From Glandiceps talaboti (Eukaryota; Hemichordata; Enteropneusta; Spengelidae): a DNA stretch of 64,000 nt. Made by a program: the position numbers and the translations under genes. This document shows, piece by piece, positions 49,101-59,093 of the stretch (position 1 is the first letter of the stretch; each line of letters opens with the position of its first letter). The stretch is taken from contig NC_135556.1 in NCBI RefSeq assembly GCF_964340395.1, positions 11,608,910 to 11,672,909 on the forward strand, read 5' to 3'. The notes below the pieces were generated by a model. The model searched no databases and was not told where the DNA came from. It saw only the letters and a program-made list of their open reading frames with translations.

Positions 49101-49729
49101 TTAATTAAACCAGATTTAAACTGAATGCCTTCCTTAAGGGTATAGTCTTGCAATTTCATGATTTATGCAAGAAATTTAGCTCTATATCTGTGATTCGTCA
49201 AGTCCCAATGAAAGTTGGTTGTCAAAAATGTTGTTGAAATGCCCGCCTCGCCTCCTATTTTCAGCACAGGAAAGCTTGCCATCCTCGACTTCACTCGGCT
49301 TTCGTGATCCCCTACATACCCGGGATATGGCATGTGCATGTTGAACTTCCTTCATTTCTTTAATCACTACAGGAAAATTGTCAAGATTTTGTTGAGTGGC
49401 GCACCCTCACTGTACACTAATTGTATAGAGCCTCAGATACGAAATACACCCGAGGCAGTGAAGCAGAATCCTTCCCTGTAGTCTCAGTGGTATTATTTCA
49501 GGTTTGAGTCCGTCGGGTGTCTTCTCTTCAGATCTGAGGCCATCTGACGCTCAATATAACGTTCATAAGATAACGCTACCTGAATCTGAATCTGAATCTG
49601 AAGTCAACTTTATACAACTATGACTCAAATTGGTCATTAATATTCATCGGATTATTACCCAAACCTAATCAGTTCTTGCCATTACCCTACGGAATTTGAA
49701 TTGATGCAGCCGTTTTTTCGGAAATCGTG

Positions 49730-49731
<2 letters not shown>

Positions 49732-49788
<57 letters not shown>
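49732..49788. repeat. (CA)n microsatellite
   Basis: An uninterrupted run of about 28 CA units. Confidence 0.97.
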
Positions 49789-49791
<3 letters not shown>

Positions 49792-50018
49792 TTCATCGCT
49801 ATATTAAAACCTTCCTTACGGAAGGTAAAAAATTGCACATACCCGTTTAATGCTGCAACAGGAACATAACTTTCTCGTAATACTGTACACCATGAGATGT
49901 AATGAATCGTCTGTTGGTAAACATATTTTTGTAACAGTACACACAGGATTGTGCTATATATGCGTTCAACTTGATTTTTGAAGAGTCCTTCCTAAAAATT
50001 CAGTACCCAGCAATTAAA

Positions 50019-50253
50019 GTGGCCATATGGATCAGGATTTGGCATTTATTTTGACCAAGTCTTTGTTTGTAATTGTAACTCAATATATTGCAAAACAGTT
50101 TACACAATTATAAATCTTGCAATTAATTGAGTTACAAACAAGGACTTGGCATATGCTGTTTCACATTGATATTTTAAGTAGGAAGCTATGACAAAATTGT
50201 TTTATAAATTAAACAATCCAAAATAGAAACCAAATCCTCATCCATATGGCCAC
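50019..50253. mobile_element. Imperfect palindromic element, GTGGCCATATGGAT ends
   Basis: The terminal inverted repeats pair GTGGCCATATGGATCAGGATTTGG with its near-exact complement at 50230-50253. A second, inner inverted pair (ACCAAGTCTTTGTTTGTAA and its complement, ending at TTGCAA) lies asymmetrically inside. It has no coding capacity. Target duplication was not resolved. Confidence 0.7.
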
Positions 50254-51810
50254 AGTAATCACGACTTCAGCTTATTAATACTTACAGATAAAATATACCT
50301 CTAATATTGACGTATGCACAATATGTCATCATTTTCAGTAAATACGTATACATTGGTGATTGTTTGGTCGAAAAAGTATTACCTCAGCTAGTACAGGCTT
50401 ACTTTAATATTTGGGAAACATTGCGATTGCCAAATACTTTCATAAAATAGAACGAAGCTATAAGTTATCAACCTTATAAATTATCAAAACATGAGAATTG
50501 ATAATGGTAGATAGAGCTAAACTTGGTATTTTTTGTATATTTGTCCAAGGCCTTTGGTACTGCATTCAATTAGCAATGAAATCATTTGAGTTATGAATAG
50601 CTCATTGCAAGGACTGCCACTCACCAACTCCATCATACATATGCCAATGTCATTTTGCGTCAACAGTTCTCATGCTAGAAATGCCCCCACCAAATTAATT
50701 GGTCAAGTAACTTATCATAGCAAGTAATGTATCATATGAAGCAATTTACCACATCAGGTCTCTTTGACCAAACAATCACATTTAAAACATATTGTTTTTC
50801 ATACCAAAAGTTCGCCCTTTATTATTCTCCATCTGCATATATCCAGGGGAAACACACCAACGACAATTCAGTTCAATGAACCCATTAGTTTTGGTGTTTA
50901 AGATTTTTCATTGAAAATCACCCAATTTGTGTATCAACAATATAATGGGATAAAACAATGTTGTTCTGACTTTATTCGTATCTTCGCTAGACACCCTTAA
51001 AACATGATGATATTTATAATTAAGCAATTTGACTAAACACCACATTTACATGACATATGGGAGAATGGGTGGGTGTTAGAGGTAGGGTTCATTTACATCT
51101 CGAATAATTCTTCATCGAGACACCCCTAGAAACATCTCCATCAAACTTCAGACGAATTTAATGGTAATTGAAAGTTCACTGACTCTTTTTTGTTAACATT
51201 TGATGAAGCATTCAGGAATAGTAAAGTGAAGTTATAAAAGAAAATATAGATTTCAACACTAGGGCATATTTACCAATTAGGTTAAAAATCATTCAGGCTG
51301 TTGCAAGGAATTTTCATTTAACAATTCCATTACTGCTCTACGGAACTGCATATCTAATGTCGCCATCCCTGATGCATAATGCAATGTGAAGTACATAAAA
51401 TGCTTCCCATGAATATGAATGCTGTTTATATACATCTTCATTTCATTATAAAAATAGTTTCAGGATGTCAAGAGGAGGCACTGTTTACTTTCCTTCACAC
51501 TTCAATGTACTTGGCACTTTAATTTACAGACTATGGATGCATGTTTGCACAACAATCCCAAATCTTTTTTTTTTGTCCTTATTGGAAGCATTGATGTACG
51601 TAATTCTGGTTTTAATGTGCTTGTCAGACATGTCACGATGCTAGTGTGCAAAATCACATGATTTTTGCACCTCCCCCACCCCCATACACCCGCAACATCA
51701 CAGCTAAAAAGTCATATTACCAAATTGATTACGTGTCTGCACATTTGAGCTTCACCAAAACCGTTTAATCAATGCGACCATCATAATTAAATGATTGTAC
51801 TTTGTTTCAG
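50254..51810. other. Non-coding upstream region of the secreted protein gene
   Basis: No further repeat or exon was recognised. The 5' untranslated exon of the secreted protein should lie here or farther left, because an acceptor precedes its ATG. Confidence 0.45.
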
Positions 51811-51828
51811 TCTGCCTTATCATCCACT

Positions 51829-52374
51829 ATGAAGCTACAAATATTCGCATTCTTTGTCGTCATCCTGACTGCAATGTCTATCGGTGCGCCAGTCGGTGAA
51901 CAACCAAAAATGGCAAGACCAGTTCGGGCTGCTGGTTGGAAAGGTGGTTGGCTTCGTGGTGGTGCGATATTGAAAAAACCTACTGTTCAGACTGTTAAAG
52001 CAAATGAAGATAAGGCCAACTCAACTGATGGTGGTACAACTGGAGATGTATCGACAGTGGTTGCAGTAAATGTGACGTCAACAAGTGGTATCGTGCCCAC
52101 TACTGGTACAATATCTTACAATGGCATGAATGACACGACAACAATTGCAGGTGTATCAATTGTGGTTCCAGGAGGAACTGGGATGTCAGTAGTTCCAGGA
52201 ACACCAATGTCAACTGTGGTTCCAGGAACAACAGCAGTTCCTGGAACTGAGATGTCAACTGTGGTTCCAGCAGGAACTGGGATGTCAACTGTGGCTCCAG
52301 CAGGAACTGGAATGGCAACTGTGGTTCCAGCAGGAACTCGGATGTCAACTGTGGCTCCAGTAAAACTGGAATGA
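51829..52374 (+). CDS. Secreted Thr/Val/Pro repeat protein, probably frameshifted
   Basis: The 181-codon frame starts with a classic signal peptide (Met-Lys-Leu, hydrophobic core IFAFFVVILTAM, likely cut after Ser-Ile-Gly). A TTTGTTTCAG acceptor ends at 51810, so this ATG is the first in its exon. A basic, Gly/Trp-bearing segment (GWKGGWLRGG) follows, then a Thr/Ser-rich part, then about seven 10-residue repeats of the type VVPAGTGMST coded by 30-bp units. In the last unit one base is missing relative to its neighbours (about 52358), which brings in TGA at 52372. Repeat units and an open frame continue in the shifted frame to TAA at 52497-52499. Function is unknown; an extracellular, possibly mucin-like or matrix protein is plausible. 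The break may be a real allele, a pseudogene or an assembly error. Confidence 0.75.
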   Translation: MKLQIFAFFVVILTAMSIGAPVGEQPKMARPVRAAGWKGGWLRGGAILKKPTVQTVKANEDKANSTDGGTTGDVSTVVAVNVTSTSGIVPTTGTISYNGMNDTTTIAGVSIVVPGGTGMSVVPGTPMSTVVPGTTAVPGTEMSTVVPAGTGMSTVAPAGTGMATVVPAGTRMSTVAPVKLE

Positions 52375-52859
52375 CAACTGTAGTTCAAGCAGGAACGGTG
52401 TTGTCATCAGTGGTTCCAGCAGGAACTAGGATGAAAACTGTGGTTCAGGCAAAAGCACCCATACTGGGGCAGTGGTATAATACACGGAATCTACCCTAAA
52501 ATGGTCACACAGTCTTACTGTCATAATAATTTGATGAAGTTGTCATCGCTGCAAGTAGCCTTGTAGTACTTCTTTTAATAGCAGAGATAAAGGTTACTTG
52601 TTATAGAATCTAATTTTAGCAACTACTGTAGCTCTCATTCAAATCGCTTCGACATCACCTGCATAAGTATGTTGGTCATTTGGTTGAGTGACCCCTTAGT
52701 GGAGTCAACAAACAACAGACCAGTAGACTAAAATGGTGGCGCTTATAACGAAAAGATTACACTAGATTACAAGTCTTCAGAGAAGACACAGACCTACAAT
52801 ACTTTACTTCTGTGTAACTAATAACAGATGCAATTGATTTCTTTTGTTAAATTTGGCAG

Positions 52860-52995
52860 GAAGATAAAGGTCATGGTCAAATATAAAGACACCAACAGAA
52901 AGGGCATATGTTATACTTTAGGTGTAAACACTTGAATCAAGTCTCTCTGTCTTAAGTTTCTAGAGCTTTACTCAAATCGTTGATTTCTACACCAA
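52860..52995. repeat. Dispersed repeat, AAGGTCAATGGTCA family, copy 2
   Basis: The same ordered blocks occur as at 39355-39500, including ACACTTGAATCAAGTCTC. Confidence 0.6.
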
Positions 52996-53173
52996 ATGTG
53001 GCGGTAATTTAGTGAAAGAAAGTTATTATATGAGCACTAAAATTAATGCATGTGAGTATTATCTCTCATTCTTTATTTCCTATCTCTGATGATGTTATAA
53101 AATGTAAGTTAGTTTGAAATATCTCAAAGTTTCTGCAATATGCAATAATTAACTTGATTTTGATAATTAATCA

Positions 53174-53686
53174 GAAAGATCAAGGTCAAGCACACAGGCT
53201 TGAAATTGGCCATATTTGTACACACATTTTTGTGTGATGTTTTTTGGGGGTTTACAAATATTTGTTTTAGATTGCTTCTCATTTCTGCCTTTTAAAAATA
53301 TACTTGTCCTCGAAAAGAAAAGACAGACTTTTCTCATGATGAGTGGGATGAGGAAGGGTAGCAGTTTTAAAGGGACACTGGGTGAGGGAGCTCAGTAGAA
53401 CTAACTTAAAAATAATTAATAAGATAGTCATAGTAAAGCTGGTTTATTAAAACAAGCAAAAGAAAAATACACACAACACCAGCATTTCAAATCATTACTT
53501 TATCACATGGCACATTGTAGGGAACAGATATTTTTAAAAAGCAAAACAAAATGAAACAATAAACAAAAACAAACAAACAAAAACAAATATTTTTAAAAAA
53601 AACTAAACATTAATACACACACTAAAAAAAATTGTAAGCAAATATGGCCAATTTCAAGGCCCTGTGGGTCAAGCTCAAAAGTCAAG
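53174..53686. repeat. Inverted repeat pair, arms about 45 bp
   Basis: The left arm (53174-53219) contains AAGGTCAAGC and TTGAAATTGGCCATATTTG. The right arm (53638-53686) has the complement, CAAATATGGCCAATTTCAAGG, followed by GGTCAAGCTC. The 420 bp between them is A-rich and non-coding. It may be a foldback element or two opposite insertions of one family. Confidence 0.6.
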
Positions 53687-54991
53687 GTCTTATAGAAAGT
53701 CTGAGAAATGACATGTCATGTACAGACGGAACCCATTGTAATAATCTCCCTTCGAGCGATTAAAAAAAGTAATTTTTATCTCTGCTAGCTTTATCTAATG
53801 AGAGTTTGGCATCTATTGTATTTGTTATATAAATGAGGAAAGAAAAGTGACACTATTGTATATCACTGTTCACTCGGTTGATATCATCTTGTACCATCCA
53901 CTAAAATAAACCACTACTTTCAAAAGATTGTGTTTCATATGATAGTATTGATTTTATTGGTAAATTTGCATTAAATTTTACAATTCACTTGATCTGTTCA
54001 CTGCACATCATTACAATAAATCATATCCTACAACATGACTCTGAGTCCTGGCATTACTCGTATGATAATAACTATCCATTGCAAGATTCTCCTTAGCCAC
54101 AGAAGGTAAGCCATATTACCAGTACACCTGAGAGTAAACATCAGGATTATCACAACATGGGTTGTTGATAGCCAAGTTGTCTCATTTGCCTCTGACCACT
54201 GCAGTCTGAGTTAAAAGCCTGCCAAACACTGGCAGAGTTTGACTAAATCAACCATATCTATATGTACATGTAAGAAGAATATTCTTCAGTTTGTAACACT
54301 CAAGAACGAGACTTTTCCCAAGGTATACAAGTTTCCTCCTGCTTTGATACTATGGAGTTGCAAAGCAGATATAATGGTACAAAAAAGTGCCTCCAACACA
54401 ATGAATGTTGTGATCATATAGAACCGTGTCACAGACATATATTAGCACAATGCCCTGGTAAAACTTCCGCAACTCTGCAGAGTAGCGATCAGATTGAATT
54501 TCTGAGTTTAAATTGGAGTTCACGTTTTATGCTTTTGTAAGTTCTGCACTGGCAGAACTGTCAAGTCAGAAACAAATATTTGACTAAAGACATATTTGCT
54601 AAACAATTAGATATTATTCCCCTATATTTTTCCTCGTTCAGCCAGAATATACTCAAGACCTAAGGGGTCTTTGTCACTACTCATCTAGCGATTATTCTTG
54701 ACAACCTTTAGGTCACGAGTATTTTCCAGGCTGAATGAAAACAAATATTGGAGAATAATATAATTATACCAGCACCAGTAATATCAAAGAAAACATGGGG
54801 AAAGTAATGGCAATTTTTAACGTTTTAACTCATTTTGGACACAGCAAAACCAATGGCGTAGACATGTGTTGTTGTGACATAGACGTGAGTTGTTGTGATT
54901 TAGAATGACCAAGGTATATATTCCATACGTTCTAAATGGCTCGTGCATTGCATAATGACTTTTTGTACTATGATCTGTGTGTAATTCATTA

Positions 54992-55168
54992 TCAAACTGA
55001 ATGTAATCCACTTTTTTCTTCAAAATGTTCATATTCTGCAATCAGTTCATCATTTATTCTTGGTGTGACTGCTTTCAAAGCTTGGTCAAAGTGTCGTTGC
55101 ATAATCCACTCACAACGAATGTCTTCCTGCATAGCTGATAGTGCTGCTTCGTGGCATACAGCAACAAC
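54992..55168 (-). CDS. SPATA5: AFG2A/SPATA5-type AAA+ ATPase, last coding exon
   Basis: Read on the minus strand, the exon begins after a TTGTAG acceptor and codes 58 residues to TGA (54992-54994). It starts with VVAVCHEAALSAMQEDI, the helical lid of the second AAA domain, and ends with HFDQALKAVTPRINDELI and EEKSGLHSV. The VTPRI motif and KSGLH end are those I know from animal SPATA5 (AFG2A). That protein is a tandem AAA+ ATPase which strips maturation factors from pre-60S ribosomal particles and works with SPATA5L1 partners. The exon joins in phase 0 to the exon at 56293. Identification is by recognised motifs, not by a search. Confidence 0.88.
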   Translation of the reverse strand, partial: VVAVCHEAALSAMQEDIRCEWIMQRHFDQALKAVTPRINDELIAEYEHFEEKSGLHSV

Positions 55169-55451
55169 CTACAACATGGAGAATTACAAAGTTTGGCAGA
55201 GGGTAGCAATCTATAACATAGAGTTACAAAATGTAGCATACCATACTGTTACAATGTACAAAGTACTGCCATACTGACAACGTAAAACACGATGACATAC
55301 AAAATATTTCACACAACGACAACCTACAGGGAGAATTATAGAGTATTGCATACAGTAATAAGTTAATTACCTTCATGGTGATTACATTTAGTTTTGCATA
55401 CAGCAAGAACCTACAACACTGAGAACTACATGTACAAAGTATGATATACAC

Positions 55452-55621
55452 CCAATCTGATTAAAAGCTGCTGTGGTCAAAGTGGCTAGTTGTCTTTATC
55501 TACCTCTATGTCCGTTGCTTTGTGTCATTTGTTTTGTTCTAGGTGACCACTGCCTTCCCACTTTAGAGGTAAATAAAGACATCTAACCGCTTTCACCACA
55601 TCCGATTTTAATTCAAATTGG
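55452..55621. mobile_element. Palindromic MITE-like element in AFG2A intron
   Basis: Arms of about 55 bp are inverted. The left includes TGTGGTCAAAGTGGCTAGTT and CTTTATCTACCTCTA; the right has TAGAGGTAAATAAAG and the complement ending CTTTCACCACA. The pairing extends outward into AATCTGATTAAAA against GATTTTAATTCAAATT. The loop is about 60 bp. There is no coding content. Confidence 0.65.
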
Positions 55622-56104
55622 ACATACACCATAAATATTCAAGGTTTATATGTGCTTATTACGTTTAAATAAGGCAATCATGTTCGGTATTACATGTACA
55701 TGTCTGTTGAGGCCCATGAGACAATGTAAGTCCATAACAAGGACCTCCACTGAACAGTGAGTGAAGAACCAGTTTCACCTTGGTGATTCTCGGCAATCAG
55801 GCATAATGTATGTGATGTGTAATCATGAAATGACTGTTTACCAAAAGTTTAGGGAAATGTCTTTATTTCTTGCAGTGGTGTTCCCTTTTAATAACTAGTC
55901 ATAACATTAATCAAAGAAATGTTCATAAATTCTAATTTTCTAAATCTAGTTTTCTTCACATAAATTACAACCTTTGTTGCATGTTGATACAACAGTGATA
56001 CTGAATGGACGTCGGTTTAATTATACCTCCCTACTGTGGGAGGCATCTCTGAAAACTAGTTTATTTAGAGTTCCATGAACTTGAAGTGCTGTTTCGGGAC
56101 TTCA

Positions 56105-56145
56105 AATCACCCTGTGTTTAACTCTATGTTAAACACAGGGTGATT
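56105..56145. repeat. Perfect 18-bp hairpin with 5-base loop
   Basis: The arms AATCACCCTGTGTTTAAC and GTTAAACACAGGGTGATT are exact complements around TCTAT. It is located in an AFG2A intron about 150 bp from an exon. It may be a transposon remnant, or an RNA hairpin if transcribed. Confidence 0.8.
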
Positions 56146-56292
56146 AAAATCGTACACAGAGTAACTGCTATCACCCACTTGTGTAATCTACCACACTGAA
56201 GCTTTACTTTGAGTCTGTTTTAGTAAACCAAAGGCTCGATTACCAGTGTTGTAAGTAGTACTATGGCTGCCTATCTAGAAGTTTATACCAAC

Positions 56293-56457
56293 CTCAGCTC
56301 CTGAGTACTTCTCAGTTTTACACACTAATTCATCCAGGTTTACATCACTCCCAATGGGCATCTTGTTGAATTGAATCTGCAAAATCTCTTTCCTTGTTTT
56401 ACTATCCGGCAATGGAATATACAGTATCCGGTCTATCCTGCCCGGTCTCATCAGTGC
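56293..56457 (-). CDS. SPATA5: AFG2A/SPATA5-type AAA+ ATPase, penultimate exon
   Basis: The exon is 55 whole codons, phase 0 at both ends, after a TTTTGCCAG acceptor. It reads [18 protein letters not shown] and then [12 protein letters not shown], finishing [25 protein letters not shown] carries the conserved Arg residues at the second AAA ring interface (arginine-finger region), and the rest starts the small alpha-helical subdomain. It follows the exon at 63573 directly in protein sequence (RPDMIDK then ALMRPGR), so the 7.1-kb gap is one intron. The short donor GTTGGT is weak. Confidence 0.93.
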
Positions 56458-56867
56458 CTGGCAAAATAGAATGAGCCGTCACTTTTTAATAAATCACAAC
56501 ATAGCCCTCCATCATCAATGTTGGTGGAGGATGAATGATCACAATCATTCTATTTGCATATTTCTCTAAATTAATTTTGTACTTGAAACGATCAAGGTGT
56601 AGATTTTACACAAAAAGTTCATTCAAAGGAACTGATTCTTTCACCAGTTGGTCTAGAGTAACAGCTGGTGATTAAAAATAGAGGGAAGAGTTGATCTTGT
56701 GTAGCGGACGAACATGAGAGGGAGAAGGCTATACACATACACAAGCTTGCAAATGTCATTACATGTATGTGACAGTTGGCCAATTCTTGGCACAGTTTAT
56801 AATGAAAGTTAAAAAGTCTTTTTGTTCCTCTGTGTGTTTTTTTCTGAGTGTGTCTGCCACTGTGTGT

Positions 56868-56940
56868 GTGTGTGGGGGGGGGGGGGGGTATGTGACAGTG
56901 TGTGTGTATTTATTTGGGGTGGGTGGGTGGGTGTGGGTGG
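56868..56940. repeat. G-rich tract with poly-G and GGGTGG units
   Basis: A GT run leads into about 15 consecutive G, then TGTGTG and GGGTGGGTGGGTGTGGGTGGG. The last part fits a G-quadruplex pattern on the plus strand. Confidence 0.85.
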
Positions 56941-58719
56941 GTGTTTGAGTCAGTCTGATATATGTTTACTTGGGCTTATAATAATGAAAACATTCCAAAC
57001 ACATCACTGAATCTCATACAAAACATAACATAACTTCAATACTCCATGTTCATACAATCTCAGTATACCTAAATTCCACTGTGTTCCTCACCAAAATTAG
57101 CATAATGTTTAGAAATCTATGCAACTTTTACCAGATTTATTCCCTCTGTTACAAAGTTTCCAATATACATTAGCAAAAACACATACAAAGTACAATGTGT
57201 ACAGATACGATTTGCTTCATATTCATAAACAAGGAATATCAAGAAAGCTGAAGCAAAATACTGTCTGGCTGAACAATCTTACCAACAGAGATATTTGTCA
57301 AGCAAGATGATAAAAATATAGCAGTGTTTGTAAGATTTTGGTCAATCCAGTCAACATTTGTTTCAGGTTTTGTGATTTTAGTTGTAACATTCTTAAAATG
57401 CATCATAACAAAAAAAGTCAGTATTAGTGCAGGGGCATATGGGTTTTCGTGTGAAATGCATGTTAATTTTATGAAACATATATGGGTACGTTCATTATAG
57501 GACCCCATATAAAAAAATACATGTTGGCAATTTTTATCTTCAAAATTAGTCTTAGGGGGCTAAAAATAAAATTTGGCCTCAAATGAAAACCCATGAATCC
57601 ATGATTATAGTCAACTTCCATTGATATGGCCTTAGCAACAGCTAACAATGCCAGTATGTTTTGCAAAGATAACAACATTTTTGGTTAGTCAGGCAAAAAA
57701 AATATCAAAACATGTATGCAAATAAGCCTATCAACAAGACCATGTCCATAGGAACAGTCAGAACATTATGTATATTGTAAAGATAACAGTAATTGGTAGG
57801 TATATGTAAGGGCAGTCTTAATTCTGTTTCTCATGACCCAAACGACCCTAAATGTCTTCAATTAGATGAAAAAAATTAAATCAACGCCCTCTATGGCAGG
57901 GTTAGGAAACCCATGAGTGCGTATCTGAATGAAAATTATTGTTTATCACTGAAATTTGGGCACATTCAATAAAACAAACAGTTCAAATGTTCCTTCTGAC
58001 TTTACTTGCCATTTCTAAGTCATTCAGAATGTTAAAATATGATTATGAATTGAAAGTATCACCAACAAGTACTTACTATTTTTAAAACTTTTTATTTTAA
58101 TTTTGAACAGACTCGCAGTCAAATCATTTGAAAGATTTTACAATGACAAACATAGAATTAAGGGCCATATGTGGATAAACATACACAAATGGACAATGTC
58201 ACATATGCCTGGCCCTAGCAACAAGGCCGCACCCATAGCAACTTCCAAATGGGGATATATATTGCAAAGATAACAACAGGGATGGTTAGGCAAGTGGATA
58301 AAATTTTAAAAGGACATACATATGTGCCTAGTAATACGACCATGCTAACAGCAACAGTAAACATCTGTAAAGTCAAAATCTAGGTCATTCAATAGTGACA
58401 ACAGGCTGTATATATACTATATAAGTTTCTACAAATGAACTTCAGTCTACTCTACCAAGTGACCTCTTATAAAAATCTATGACTGTTGGAACTTTAGAAA
58501 ATGAAACATTGTACCGGTATATATTTAATGACGTGTGTATATCTTAAATTTGTATTTTCCAAATCTATAAATAAAAATAGCACCAATGGCATTGTAGCAC
58601 AACTGTACAGTTTTTAAAATGTTTATCAACACACTGATCCAAGCTATGTATATGTGTTCATTAGCAGAATGTTTATCCAGTTACCTATCCAACCCTATTG
58701 TTATCCTTTGCAATATTAA

Positions 58720-58935
58720 TGAGTTATTTACATAATTGATGGTTTACAGTAATTTGGCTATATCTTAAGAATGCACACTTTAAATCCAATGTAATTTAGT
58801 ACATACATTAATGATAACAAAGTGCATGTGTCATGAAGTTTGACAATAACACATAGCTTGTAATTTTAATGAGTTATTTGCATATTTAGTGATTTTCAGT
58901 AATTGGGCTAGATCTTAAGAATGCACACTTAAGGA
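58720..58935. repeat. Diverged tandem repeat, about 140-bp unit, locus 2
   Basis: Two copies of AATGAGTTATTTnCATAATT, TTTNCAGTAATTTGG, CTATATCTTAAGAATGCACACTT start near 58719 and 58867. They are the same family as 39925-41000, nearly 18 kb away. Confidence 0.75.
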
Positions 58936-59093
58936 TGCACTCATCCCCTGGTGTTACATGGATGTGTGAGCTGATTAAAAATATGCACTTCTGATCTCAA
59001 TAGATATATTACTTAATCGATAAAATAGAGAAAATATCATTGTATACTAGTACATGTATATTATTGCATGTAATACCTCTCAGTATCGAAACA

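Larger units (their letters stand above)
52500..54991. other. Region between convergent genes; dispersed repeats
   Basis: The 3' ends of the secreted-protein gene (plus) and AFG2A (minus) face each other here. AATAAA on the plus strand occurs near 53903. Repeat segments are annotated separately. No further gene was seen. Confidence 0.5.
55169..56292 (-). other. AFG2A intron, phase 0
   Basis: The donor is GTTGGT, an unusual but valid GT border, and the acceptor is TTGTAG. The intron contains two inverted-repeat structures, at 55452-55621 and 56105-56145. Confidence 0.8.

Noticed and set aside
51802-51828. Upstream TTG start for the secreted protein
   Set aside because: It lies in the acceptor tract of the exon (AG at 51809-51810); the ATG at 51829 is followed directly by a good signal peptide.
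52100-52388. Minus-strand ORFs opposite the secreted protein
   Set aside because: Mirror translations of the 30-bp repeat; the plus strand has the signal peptide and splice acceptor.
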